From assembly GCA_029262795.1 (NCBI GenBank), contig JAJCYT010000021.1, forward strand, positions 1 through 64,000: 64,000 bases of DNA. Reading direction: 5' to 3'. Position 1 is the first letter of the stretch. Each line of letters starts with the position of its first letter. The notes under the pieces were generated by a model, which did not search any database, was not told where the DNA came from, and saw only the letters and a program-made list of their open reading frames with translations. Origin of the DNA: Candidatus Fraserbacteria bacterium. Its GTDB lineage: Bacteria > Bipolaricaulota > Bipolaricaulia > RBG-16-55-9 > JAJCYT01. The translations under genes and the position numbers were made by a program. Positions 42,264 through 50,708 of the stretch are shown here, piece by piece.

Positions 42264-42317
42264 GCCTAGCCTAGAAACTTCTCTTTCCCCTCTAAACATC
42301 ATATACTGTCTTATAAT

Positions 42318-43358
42318 ATGGCACGCCCTATCTTTTCAAAGCATCAACAAATGTGGTATCGCTTGCTACGAATGGCTATTGTTTTTTGCCTTCTCTTTGC
42401 CATAAATGTTGCTTTGTTTTTGTTATTCGACTGTTACAGCATAGGACATTGTTTTGGATTGGATAAAGGTAATTGGGTTCACTTTATATTTGGAAACACT
42501 CTTTTTTGGCCAACTATTCTTACTTGTTTATTGGAGTTATTCTTTTCAAATCAATCCTTTAAAGATTATGGTTTGAAGTCAAACAAAATGGGATTGAAGC
42601 ATTTCGCATTTGGTATTGGATTTGCCTTTGCACTATTTGTAGGTTTTGAAATCGTTGAAGTAACTTTGGGTCCGTACAAAGTAGGCTGGTCTCTTGATAA
42701 CACTAAAGAATATATCGCTTATCAGATCGATCATTTTCAATTAGAGCCTATCTTCTTATTCAGTCTAATATTAATTACTCCAATCATTTTCACTTTCTTT
42801 TCAGAATTCTTGTTTCGAGGTTTAATTTTATCTATGTGGTCTTCAAGCTATGGTATTATTTCAGCCATAATCGTAACCAATATTTTATTTAGTTTATATA
42901 GCAGTTATAGATTTGATCAAACATTTCTAGATGTTATATCTTTATATTCTGTTCTATCTATGGACAACCTCATTTGGCACTTTAGTCTTGGGATTCTTTC
43001 GAGCTTGCTCGTCTTGAAAACCAGACAACTTTGGTTAAGCATGGGCTTGGTACTTGGGTTGCAAATGCTGCCAATGATGAGCGGTTATCTTGGGTATTAT
43101 TACCGATCATCAGATACTGGTTACATAATGAATTGGCGGTTATTAGATACATCAGTGCTTATTCTAGCAACTATTATTTTTTACGTTAAGTCTGGGCTAT
43201 TCCGACAACATTTCCCCAAAAAACCTAAGAAGATAAAGGTTATTGAGCCTCCACCTACCCAACTTCAGCAAATGCAGTCTGAAATTGAAACTTTGTCTGA
43301 GGAAGAAAAAATCAAACTTCGTCACATGCTTGATGACAATGACGAAACAGTAAATTGA
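42318..43358 (+). CDS. CPBP-like intramembrane protein, copy 3
   Basis: The 346-residue protein is the third CPBP-like member and is AT-richer than neighbours, suggesting separate origin. It shows the motif TFFSEFLFRGLILSMW, with the first Glu replaced by Ser. A hydrophilic C-terminal tail (PTQLQQMQSEIETLSEEEK) is extra relative to copies 1 and 2. Catalytic activity is doubtful. Confidence 0.8.
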   Translation: MARPIFSKHQQMWYRLLRMAIVFCLLFAINVALFLLFDCYSIGHCFGLDKGNWVHFIFGNTLFWPTILTCLLELFFSNQSFKDYGLKSNKMGLKHFAFGIGFAFALFVGFEIVEVTLGPYKVGWSLDNTKEYIAYQIDHFQLEPIFLFSLILITPIIFTFFSEFLFRGLILSMWSSSYGIISAIIVTNILFSLYSSYRFDQTFLDVISLYSVLSMDNLIWHFSLGILSSLLVLKTRQLWLSMGLVLGLQMLPMMSGYLGYYYRSSDTGYIMNWRLLDTSVLILATIIFYVKSGLFRQHFPKKPKKIKVIEPPPTQLQQMQSEIETLSEEEKIKLRHMLDDNDETVN

Positions 43359-43388
43359 AAGAGAGGAAGCAATGCCCCCTCTCTTTCA
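43356..43388. terminator. Shared hairpin terminator of convergent genes
   Basis: TGAAAGAGAGG and CCTCTCTTTCA form a perfect 11-bp stem between the CPBP copy 3 and the convergent haloperoxidase-like gene. It overlaps the CPBP stop. Confidence 0.6.
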
Positions 43389-43417
43389 GGTCATCAATTT
43401 TTAAAACTACTTTTCTT

Positions 43418-45106
43418 TTACACAGTCACTCGCGTCCCATCGAATTTCGTCAATGTGAATCCGTCGAAGGGTTCGGCGAAGGTGAGGCGTAATTCTGCCA
43501 AAATGCCCAAAGCGACTTGTTCTCCCAGCAAAAGACCCTGGATGCCGTCGGAACGGTAGTGGACGCCTGCGAAGTCGCGGCCCAGGGAAATGTTTGCGCC
43601 GAGTTTGTTGACTTCGTTTTTGAGCGTCAGTGCAGGGCCGTTGTAGGCGCTTAAGCTGGTGCCATCGCTGTTGGGAACCACTGTGTTTTGCAGCACGTAG
43701 TCTTCATCGAAAAGCGCCTTCAACACAGTGCAACATGCACCAGACAGCGTCGCATGACCTGCGGGATAACTGGGGTGCGTGGGCGATCCTTCGGGATACG
43801 CCTGAGGCATCAGGTACGTGCCGTTTTGCTCGAAAGCCAATTCCACTGCGCCGGACACCAACACATCGTTGTGGATGATGTAACCCTTCGCGCCGGTGAG
43901 ATGGTTGTGGATCAAGCCGCCCACAGCTTCGGGTCGGGCGCGTCGGTTGACCAGCCACTTGTGGAACCAGGCGTGCTTGAGCGCACAACTGACCACGCCG
44001 GACACCAGATTCATCACCTGAGTGATGTTGAAGGTCACAAACCCTTCCTGCGTTCTGGAATTGAGATACGGATTGTTTTCATCAAACGGCGCACCCTGAC
44101 TCATTAAGATGAGGGCCGCGTTGTAAAACGCCTGGCCTGGATAATCGCGATGCACGAATTCTCCAAGATCGCGTCCGTTGCGGATATAGCGCAAGGTGTC
44201 ATCGTATTGATTACTTCCAGACACGGTGCCGTTTTGCACGCCCAACCACTCATTGTAATTCACCATGTGGTCCGATCCGGGCACGGTGGTCTGGTTGCGT
44301 TGTTCAATCTGCTGCACCCCGTGCGGCACAGGCTGATACAGGAATTGAGAAATATACGGCCCCACCACATCTCCTGGGGTGTTGCCACGGAACAGCGTGC
44401 CTGGGGTAACGTGGTTGCTGAGCTTCGGCCCACGGAAATTGGCCATGTCCGAAAGTTCATTGGCAGCCTGATTCACAAGCTGATTGCCTTCGTATTCGTC
44501 AAAATTCAGATCGCGCAATAAGGCGTGCCAGTACACTTCCACCATTTCGGCGGCTGTTTCCGGTGACGCCAAACTCGGCGCTGATGGCGCGGCCAACTGA
44601 AACGGGTCCGGCCCTATTAGATCGTAGGAAAACGCCGCCTGCGGGTTGGCCAGATTTAATGAACCAGCCATCGGCACGCGCTCGAAATCTCGATTGGCCC
44701 CCGTGGTCAACGCCAGCAACAGGGCGTCAAACGCTTGCGGGTCCACTTCACCCAATGCGTTATGCGGCAAGGACTTTGAAAAATTGCCGACCTTCTCAGG
44801 AAAGAAATTCTCGTCCCCGTTGGTCAGGTGTTCAACCGTGCCTTGATCCAACTCCATCTGCGCCGCATCGACACGCACCTGAAACGCTTCCTGTGCGCGT
44901 TCTTCCATTGTGGTGGCGGCCAGATCACCTGAGTTTTCAACCTGAGCCTGATTGCCATTGCGCCCTCTGGGGCCACGTCCATTGCCGGGGCCACCGTTGG
45001 GTGGCTGCGCCAAGGCGTTGCCGCCCATCACCGTCAGTGCGCCTAACCCCGTTAAACCGGAACGCACCAAAAACTGCCGTCGATTGAGATTGACTGGTTT
45101 GGCCAT
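43418..45106 (-). CDS. Vanadium-dependent haloperoxidase / PAP2-like secreted protein
   Basis: From the ATG at 45106 (GGGGAG upstream) the 562-residue product begins with a Tat-type signal (NRRQFLVRSGLTGLGALTV) and a Gly/Asn/Arg-rich linker. The vanadate-binding motifs occur as SYPAGHATLSGA and GRDFAGVHYRSDGI. Such enzymes oxidise halides with peroxide or, in the PAP2 branch, hydrolyse phosphates. Extra N-terminal residues to 45187 are in frame but less supported. Confidence 0.88.
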   Translation of the reverse strand: MAKPVNLNRRQFLVRSGLTGLGALTVMGGNALAQPPNGGPGNGRGPRGRNGNQAQVENSGDLAATTMEERAQEAFQVRVDAAQMELDQGTVEHLTNGDENFFPEKVGNFSKSLPHNALGEVDPQAFDALLLALTTGANRDFERVPMAGSLNLANPQAAFSYDLIGPDPFQLAAPSAPSLASPETAAEMVEVYWHALLRDLNFDEYEGNQLVNQAANELSDMANFRGPKLSNHVTPGTLFRGNTPGDVVGPYISQFLYQPVPHGVQQIEQRNQTTVPGSDHMVNYNEWLGVQNGTVSGSNQYDDTLRYIRNGRDLGEFVHRDYPGQAFYNAALILMSQGAPFDENNPYLNSRTQEGFVTFNITQVMNLVSGVVSCALKHAWFHKWLVNRRARPEAVGGLIHNHLTGAKGYIIHNDVLVSGAVELAFEQNGTYLMPQAYPEGSPTHPSYPAGHATLSGACCTVLKALFDEDYVLQNTVVPNSDGTSLSAYNGPALTLKNEVNKLGANISLGRDFAGVHYRSDGIQGLLLGEQVALGILAELRLTFAEPFDGFTLTKFDGTRVTV

Positions 45107-45380
45107 AGAATCTCCCCTTCGTTGTGTGCATGAGATTTGTTTTTTGGAGACCGACACATCCCTCTCCAAGCCTACAATAAAAAACAACTGAGTTGCAAAA
45201 AGCTTTCCCTCACACTGTGAGGAAATGCCGTAGACTTTGTGAGGATTCTGTGAAGTATCACAATTTCCATACGAACAGTATGAAATTTCCTTCCCCCTTG
45301 AACGCGTCTTTCACGAAGCAGGGAATTTCAGAATTTATTACAGTTTGCACTGTTAGCCATAGATAAATACACTTTTCTTT

Positions 45381-46016
45381 ATGACAAAGTATATTCCTCC
45401 AACATATACTGACGATTCAAAAAATGCCTTTAACTGTCCATATTGTGAGGCATATTCGCATCAATCATGGTTCTCCATAAATACAGTCGGTAATCCAGTA
45501 AGACCCTTGCGTAATTTGAGAGTTTCTTTTTGTTCTTTGTGCAATGAATATACTTACTGATTTCAACAGCAAATGATTGTTCCAAGCTCAGGTAATGCCC
45601 CTTTGCCAAACTCTGATTTGCCACAAGATATCAAGAATGATTTTGAAGAAGCCCGCTCGATCCTAAACAAATCGCCAAGAGGAGCTGCTGCTTTGTTACG
45701 ATTGGCAATCCAAAAATTATGTGAAGAGCTCGGTGAAAAGGGCGAACACATTAATGCTGATATAGCTAGTTTAGTTAGTAAAGGTTTACCCCTTGAAATT
45801 CAACAAGCATTAGACATTGTTCGTGTTGTAGGTAATAATGCCGTTCATCCTGGCGAAATAAACTTAAATGACACACCTGAAATAGCATCTAAACTTTTCG
45901 AGTTAATTAATGTAATTGCAAATGTCATGATCACTCAGAAAAAAGAAATTAAGGAGCTTTTTGAATCATTACCTGATTCTCAAATAGAAGCAATTGAAAG
46001 GCGAGATAACTCTTAG
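45381..46016 (+). pseudogene. DUF4145-family gene interrupted by an in-frame TGA
   Basis: From the ATG at 45381 a zinc-ribbon N-terminus is encoded (CPYC...CSLC). TGA at 45558-45560 then breaks the frame, and 4 codons later an ATG in the same frame continues into the DUF4145 core ([34 protein letters not shown]). The downstream fragment alone is 147 residues. DUF4145 proteins normally carry a zinc-ribbon N-terminus and a hydrophobic residue, often Trp, near this position. The TGA is thus a nonsense mutation, a read-through site or an error. The rest of the half uses TGA as a normal stop. Confidence 0.7.
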
Positions 46017-46057
46017 TTCAACCTCTAAATGTTATAATGTAGAAACAAGGAGTCAAA

Positions 46058-46258
46058 ATGTTTTCACTTCAGGAAATTGAAACGGCTGTGTCAAAACTCT
46101 CTCAGGAAGAACTGGCTCAGTTTCGTGAGTGGTTTGCTGAATTTGATGCTCAGTTGTGGGACAAACAATTTGAAGCTGATGTCAAGGCAGGCAAACTGGA
46201 GCATCTGGCACAGCAAGCCCTTCAAGATTATAAGAATGGAAACACCACAGAGCTATGA
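46058..46258 (+). CDS. Antitoxin of a RelE-type pair
   Basis: The 66-residue product resembles small antitoxins with the pattern L..EIE.AV..L...E...FR.WFAEFDAQLWDKQFEADV..GKLE. AAGGAG precedes it. It overlaps the next gene by four bases, with the toxin downstream. Confidence 0.8.
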   Translation: MFSLQEIETAVSKLSQEELAQFREWFAEFDAQLWDKQFEADVKAGKLEHLAQQALQDYKNGNTTEL

Positions 46259-46509
46259 TCCATCGGGCCAGTCCTTTCTTTTGGGAAGCCTATAACGCCC
46301 TGCCTAATCATGTACGGCAATTGGCAGATGAAAAGTTTGATTTGCTCAAACCCAATCCCAATCATCCCTCACTCAAACTCAAAAAGGTAAATCAATATTG
46401 GTCCGTGAGAATCGGACTGAAGCATCGTGCATTGGGTGTCGATATTCCCGATGGTATTCTCTGGTTCTGGATTGGCTCGCACGACAAGTACGATCAAATC
46501 GTCTCCTAA
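46255..46509 (+). CDS. RelE/ParE-type toxin
   Basis: The 84-residue product has the RelE/ParE fold pattern: FWEAYNALPNHVRQLADEKF, HPSLKLKKV, WSVRIGLKHRALGV and LWFWIGSHDKYDQIV. It is coupled to the antitoxin by an ATGA overlap. Toxins of this group usually cleave mRNA or inhibit gyrase; which is uncertain. Confidence 0.85.
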   Translation: MIHRASPFFWEAYNALPNHVRQLADEKFDLLKPNPNHPSLKLKKVNQYWSVRIGLKHRALGVDIPDGILWFWIGSHDKYDQIVS

Positions 46510-46552
46510 ACTTTGCCAGCAATTTTTATTAAAATCGTAAAATGCGATTTTT

Positions 46553-47047
46553 ATGAGTAAAGCGCAATCATTGATTTCTGGGATGACGTATTGGTTTGAA
46601 GCCGATCAGGGGCAGCACGAAACGTTGATGGATGTGATTGGCGATCTCACTGCCGAGCAGGCCGCGTGGTCACCGCAGGATTCGATCCGTTCGACATGGG
46701 AGATGATCAATCACATCACGTTTTGGAAAAGGATGTTTGTTCATTTCCTGAGTCAGGGACATTGGCCCGATGCCTTGCCCGATCACGAAGGCTGGCCGCC
46801 CGTCCCCGCCGAGGCATCCGATGAAGACTGGCAGGCCACCATTCAAGTATTGCGAGACACACACCAGGAATTGCTCGACAGCTTTGCCAAGCTCGATGAC
46901 GCCACCCTTGCCAAGCAAAACCCCAACGCGCTTCATCCATTGGAATTCTACCCCTACGGCCTGATGGGCCACGACGGCTACCACGCCGGCCAAATCATGA
47001 CCCTGAGGGAACTTCAGGGAATTCCGTTTGAGAAGCAAGTCAGCTAG
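46553..47047 (+). CDS. DinB-family protein
   Basis: The 164-residue helical-bundle protein has the three metal-ligand His pattern of DinB/YfiT proteins: INHITFW, and HDGYHAGQI at the C-terminus. The N-terminal part contains EQAAWSPQDSIRSTWEMI. Members often act as small thiol- or metal-dependent enzymes. It ends next to a convergent RelE-type gene. Confidence 0.85.
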   Translation: MSKAQSLISGMTYWFEADQGQHETLMDVIGDLTAEQAAWSPQDSIRSTWEMINHITFWKRMFVHFLSQGHWPDALPDHEGWPPVPAEASDEDWQATIQVLRDTHQELLDSFAKLDDATLAKQNPNALHPLEFYPYGLMGHDGYHAGQIMTLRELQGIPFEKQVS

Positions 47048-47388
47048 GATTGAAGTTCTGTCTTGATGCGGCTTTTGATTTCATCCAATCGCTGTGAATG
47101 ATTGAGGCGTGCATCATCTTTTTTCGTCAGCAGCCATAGCGTGTAAACAATTTGATCTTCTGGTTTTGGCAAGGTCCACATCCGAAAGCCGCCACTGCCT
47201 CCACTTTGCATATCCTGGCTTGGCACATCCACTTTGCGAAACTTACCGACTGAATCACCTTGATTGGGATGTTCGGCCAAACTTTCCCAGATAGGCTCAA
47301 GATCTTCTTTTAGTTTTTTGTACCGCTTGCGAAGTTGTTTCAGATCTCGAACGAAAGATTTAGTGACTCTTACTTGGTATCGGTCCAC
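47044..47388 (-). CDS. RelE-family toxin-like protein
   Basis: The 114-residue product resembles RelE toxins: YQVRVTKSFVRDLKQLRKR at the N-terminus, then GGSGGFRMWTLPKPEDQIVYTLWLLTKKDDAR. It overlaps the upstream coiled-coil gene by 19 bases, so the two are a probable pair, but the partner is unusual for an antitoxin. Confidence 0.75.
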   Translation of the reverse strand: MDRYQVRVTKSFVRDLKQLRKRYKKLKEDLEPIWESLAEHPNQGDSVGKFRKVDVPSQDMQSGGSGGFRMWTLPKPEDQIVYTLWLLTKKDDARLNHSQRLDEIKSRIKTELQS

Positions 47389-47939
47389 ATTTCATCCCAA
47401 GTATATGTTTTTGCAGTTATGTTATTGGCAAGCTCTTCTACGCGTCGATTTAGTTCTGGCAATATGGATAAAGTTTCTATGAAATCCAGAAGATTTTGAT
47501 TGAGTTTCACCACTTCATCGTAAAGTTCTTGAATGCCTTCATACAATATAGGCACCGATGTTTTTAGAAAACTATCGTTTGTTTTCTCTACAATTTCTTT
47601 AAACTTGGCTTTGATATCGTAACTCTCTTTTTCCATATGTTGCAAAGACTCAGAGGTTGGAATCAGATTTTCTGCAAAGAACAAAGCTTGGTCTGATGAA
47701 ATACCTTCATCACTTAAAACCTTATTTAATTCATCCAATGCCAACTTTTGTTTCTCTACCCGTTGTTTCAATCGCTTAATAACCTTATGGGTATTCACAG
47801 TTGAAAAGATTGTCTCAACTATTTTTGGATCAAGGGAAGAAAACAATTCAAACATAGCGAGATATTCAGCATCAAATTGAATGGTTACATTCTCTTTAAA
47901 TTCTTCAATGCCTTTTTCAAGCTGACTTACAGATGCCAT
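47370..47939 (-). CDS. Coiled-coil partner of the RelE-like protein
   Basis: The 189-residue protein is nearly all helical, with heptad-like stretches such as KRLKQRVEKQKLALDELNKVL. It has no signal or known domain. Genetic overlap with the RelE-like gene points to an antitoxin or scaffold role. Its size is much larger than standard antitoxins. Confidence 0.55.
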   Translation of the reverse strand: MASVSQLEKGIEEFKENVTIQFDAEYLAMFELFSSLDPKIVETIFSTVNTHKVIKRLKQRVEKQKLALDELNKVLSDEGISSDQALFFAENLIPTSESLQHMEKESYDIKAKFKEIVEKTNDSFLKTSVPILYEGIQELYDEVVKLNQNLLDFIETLSILPELNRRVEELANNITAKTYTWDEMWTDTK

Positions 47940-47989
47940 AACGAACTCCTTATATTAAGTAAAAGTATACATATCCATCGACTTTCTGT

Positions 47990-48541
47990 CTAAGACATCT
48001 GAGACACTTCTTGTTCAGATGGAGCTTCATCTTTGTCAGGGTTGTCCTCGTCGAACTGCAACAGGAAATCGCCGTGTTGTTTGAAGTAGGGGTCTGCGCT
48101 GTCTTTTAGTAGTCGGGATGCTAAACCTTGTGGGTATTTGCCTTCGAGGATGGCGCATCTGAACAGCTTCAATGCAATGTTGCCGGAGACGGGCAGGGTG
48201 ATCTTAACTGTGGTTTCGTCGAGTTGGTCGTAGCGACTGACGCAGGTTCGGGAGCAACAGAAATATTGGCGGCGGCCCAAAGGTTTTAAACAATAGGTAC
48301 AGAACTTTCCTTCCACTTTGAAATAGGCGAGAATAAAATCGACGCGATAAAAACGTTTTTCGTTTTCCTCGATGAAGGGGAGGGGGAATAGGCATTTTTT
48401 CAAACGCTTCTCGACCAGCTCCAATGACAGTTCTGGTCTGAGGTCTTGGGCGATGGCTTCAGGGGCGACCCAAGTGAGGTGGTCGTGAAAAATCATGGTG
48501 TCCGTGTTTGGCGGCAACGGCAGTCTCGGTTTCTTCCCCAT
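47990..48541 (-). CDS. Zinc-knuckle protein of the replication-like module
   Basis: From the ATG at 48541 (AAGGAA upstream) the 183-residue product has a four-Cys site (CTYC...CCSRTC) in the middle and an acidic tail. The frame upstream to 48706 is not supported. It follows the two phage-like replication genes and is likely part of the same mobile module. No family was recognised. Confidence 0.5.
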   Translation of the reverse strand: MGKKPRLPLPPNTDTMIFHDHLTWVAPEAIAQDLRPELSLELVEKRLKKCLFPLPFIEENEKRFYRVDFILAYFKVEGKFCTYCLKPLGRRQYFCCSRTCVSRYDQLDETTVKITLPVSGNIALKLFRCAILEGKYPQGLASRLLKDSADPYFKQHGDFLLQFDEDNPDKDEAPSEQEVSQMS

Positions 48542-48710
48542 TATTATTATATTCCTTTCTGTGAGTTTGATTCTTTGGGTGTAGGCAAGTCCTCTCAATT
48601 TGTATCTATGGCTTTCGATACTTGGGCTTTTTATTTCCAAGACAATCTGTTCTCTATTTGTTTTATTCCTCTCAATAAGAATCCCGATTCGTATTTCAGA
48701 ACCCACTCAC

Positions 48711-48780
48711 GCAGGCAAATCGTAGCCCGCTTCTTCAAGAAGCGTCCCCTTTTGAGATCAAAGGGGTTGGGGATTTGAAG
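48711..48780. repeat. REP-like hairpin repeat, copy 2
   Basis: Shares the AATCGTAGCCC...GAGATCAAAGGGGTTGGGGATTTGAA block with 30828-30868. It has an extra palindrome (CGCTTCTT/AAGAAGCG, about 48728-48744) inserted between the halves. Both copies are followed by a TTG-initiated short frame; here that frame is a signal-peptide-like 20-mer. Confidence 0.65.
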
Positions 48781-48837
48781 TTTTTTTTATTTTTATGTTC
48801 TCTGATTTTTTCACCCCTGTCGTTTGCCGTTTCATAA
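48775..48837 (+). CDS. Possible 20-residue signal-peptide-like product downstream of REP-like copy 2
   Basis: TTG at 48775 follows GATCAAAGGGGTTGGGGAT, close to the AAGGGGT signal seen before the exported-protein family. The product is LKFFLFLCSLIFSPLSFAVS then TAA, i.e. a complete signal-peptide-like sequence with no body. It may be a relic of an exported-protein gene. The stop region touches the end of the minus-strand loader gene. Confidence 0.3.
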   Translation: MKFFLFLCSLIFSPLSFAVS

Positions 48838-49404
48838 AAGCGCCTTTCCTTCTGTATCCGAGAGCATCAACTGAGATTCCTCCACAGGTTCGAGTTCGAT
48901 TTCATCCATGCGTTGATCGAGGCAGACGTCGGTAAAGATGCGATCGAAGCGGGCGATGCTTTGGTGGGTTAGGCGTTTGTCGAGTTGATCGTGGCCGAAG
49001 CGTTTGGCGACTTCTTCGACCAGGGCTTTGACGGCATCGGGCAAATCGGCTTTGTCGAGTTTGAGGCCATAGGCGTAGCCACGGGGATTGTAGGCCAGGT
49101 GATCCTGGGCGAGGTTGAGGGCTTCGGTGGCGGTGATCCATTTGCCCTCCAGCTTTTCGGCGGTCTTTCTAAACAGGCCGATGCCTGGGAGGGTGGGGTA
49201 TTCCGAGTTGAGCAGCAGCACTTTTCCAGTCTTCAAAATGGTTTCGGGTTGCAGGTCCGATAGGAAAGACGTCCATGCGCTGGCAGTGTCGCGGGTGAGG
49301 TCGATGTTGGGATACATCTGCTTGAAGCGCAGCAGCACGGAGGACACTGCCGATTTCAACGCGCGTTCATTTGATGAGGTGGACTGCGTTTTAGTTTGCG
49401 GCAT
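48832..49404 (-). CDS. Phage G39P-like replicative helicase loader
   Basis: From the ATG at 49404 the 190-residue product has the pattern VLLRFKQMYPNIDLTRDTAS and WTSFLSDLQPETILKTGKVL, followed by YPTLPGIGLFRKTAEKLEGK. This resembles the N-terminal region of phage G39P-type helicase loaders. GGAGG lies 9 bases upstream. It overlaps the upstream initiator-like gene by 14 bases, as in phage replication operons. Assignment is by resemblance only. Confidence 0.55.
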   Translation of the reverse strand: MPQTKTQSTSSNERALKSAVSSVLLRFKQMYPNIDLTRDTASAWTSFLSDLQPETILKTGKVLLLNSEYPTLPGIGLFRKTAEKLEGKWITATEALNLAQDHLAYNPRGYAYGLKLDKADLPDAVKALVEEVAKRFGHDQLDKRLTHQSIARFDRIFTDVCLDQRMDEIELEPVEESQLMLSDTEGKALL

Positions 49405-50362
49405 GAGACACCGCCTCGGCGTCCGCATCGACTTCGACGTCCAGATCGATATCCATGTGCGGGTCGGAATGGGTTTGAGATTCCCCATTCACAAACGCTT
49501 GCAGATCGTCCTTGGCATCAGAGACAGATTGTTTGGTGCGGCCTTTTGACTTGTTCTGAATTTGTTCTGGGGATTGCAATTGGCCGGACCTCCACTCGGC
49601 AATGCGCATGCGGATGGTGCTCAGTCGCCAGTTGGGCCAGCGTTCGTTGTTGAGCCACCACATCATGCCGGTGACTTCGGTGAGGTGATAGCCAGCCAGG
49701 AAGATGCTTTTCAATTCGTGGTACAACGGATCGAACTCTGGACCAGATAGCGCTAGCCCTTTCAGATGTTGGTAGATGGACAACGATTGTTTGTACCAAT
49801 TGGCGGGAAATTTATTGGCGGCACGAATTTCGGGGGTGCTGTAAAAATCATCAAGCGTGGGGGGTTTCAATTCATCCTGGGCCGAATTTATTTCGGACCT
49901 AGAAGAAGTACCTTCTTTCTCCAATACCTCCGTTTCTCTAAAACCTCCTTTACTACCCTGCTGATTTTCCGACTGAGGTTTTCCCAACTGGGGTTTTTCC
50001 AACTGAGAATTTTCCGCCTCAAGTTTTTCAGCATGGTGCCTGCCTGCCAGTGGCAATTCACTGGGCGATTCGGTCACGGTCCAACTGACGTGATGGTACT
50101 TGCCCGATTTGGTACGGCGACGGTGGATGTCCACGTAGCGGTGTTTTTTTAATTCATCGATTGCAGTGTTGACCGCACTGCGTTGATCGGTGGAGCGATT
50201 GACCAGATCGGCGTAATTAAGCTTCCAGCCGTCGGGCCTGGACATGAGATAGATGTGAAGCGCTTTGGCTTTCCAGGAGAGGTTGTTGTCGTGGAGGCTT
50301 TCCAGATTGATGGTTTTAAACAGCTTGCGGCGTTGCAGCGTGAGTTGAATGAGTTGGCCCAC
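49391..50362 (-). CDS. Winged-helix replication-initiator-like protein
   Basis: The 323-residue protein begins with a winged-helix-like domain (SWKAKALHIYLMSRPDGWKL and SAVNTAIDELKKHRYVDI), like phage replication O or plasmid Rep proteins. The middle is a low-complexity QLEKPQLGKPQSENQQ spacer. A second domain follows at about residues 170-270 (WYKQSLSIYQHLKGLALSG and GMMWWLNNERWPNWRLSTI), and the tail is acidic. GTG start with AAGGA five bases upstream. It heads the minus-strand trio. A plasmid or prophage remnant is the inference. Confidence 0.65.
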   Translation of the reverse strand: MGQLIQLTLQRRKLFKTINLESLHDNNLSWKAKALHIYLMSRPDGWKLNYADLVNRSTDQRSAVNTAIDELKKHRYVDIHRRRTKSGKYHHVSWTVTESPSELPLAGRHHAEKLEAENSQLEKPQLGKPQSENQQGSKGGFRETEVLEKEGTSSRSEINSAQDELKPPTLDDFYSTPEIRAANKFPANWYKQSLSIYQHLKGLALSGPEFDPLYHELKSIFLAGYHLTEVTGMMWWLNNERWPNWRLSTIRMRIAEWRSGQLQSPEQIQNKSKGRTKQSVSDAKDDLQAFVNGESQTHSDPHMDIDLDVEVDADAEAVSHAAN

Positions 50363-50708
50363 AGATGTCCTTTCTCAACATTGAAGTTTCTTCCTTGACC
50401 TTCTGTTGAGACCTTCGGATCATCCAGGCAACGAGAGATGATGCTATTTCTCCGGCGGTCCTCCTCCATTTACAAGTACAGTATATTATGTAATTGTGTA
50501 TCTGTCAACACGAATAAAACCTAATTATTAATAAAAATAATTCATAAAGTGAATGATGCAATCTAGAGGGTGAATTGCTTTGAAGCATCTGTTGATTCAT
50601 CACTTTTTTGATTTCAATCGGGTGTAACAAATCTGTAACCTTCCTCGCTGTACAATGTTGTGGAAGCCATTACAAAATGTGGGTACCTCATCAGGGAAAG
50701 GGGCGTCC
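50363..50708. other. Divergent intergenic region of the replication-like module
   Basis: Contains the presumed promoter of the minus-strand trio (AT-rich segment near 50470-50560, with TACAGTATATTATGTAATTG) and the start region of the plus-strand DUF4405 gene. No strong palindromic iteron array or origin is evident. Confidence 0.4.

Noticed and set aside
45558-45560. TGA read as tryptophan genome-wide
   Set aside because: Other genes in this half end in TGA at plausible sites (for example 28406-28408 and the higB stop at 41970), so a reassigned code is unlikely.
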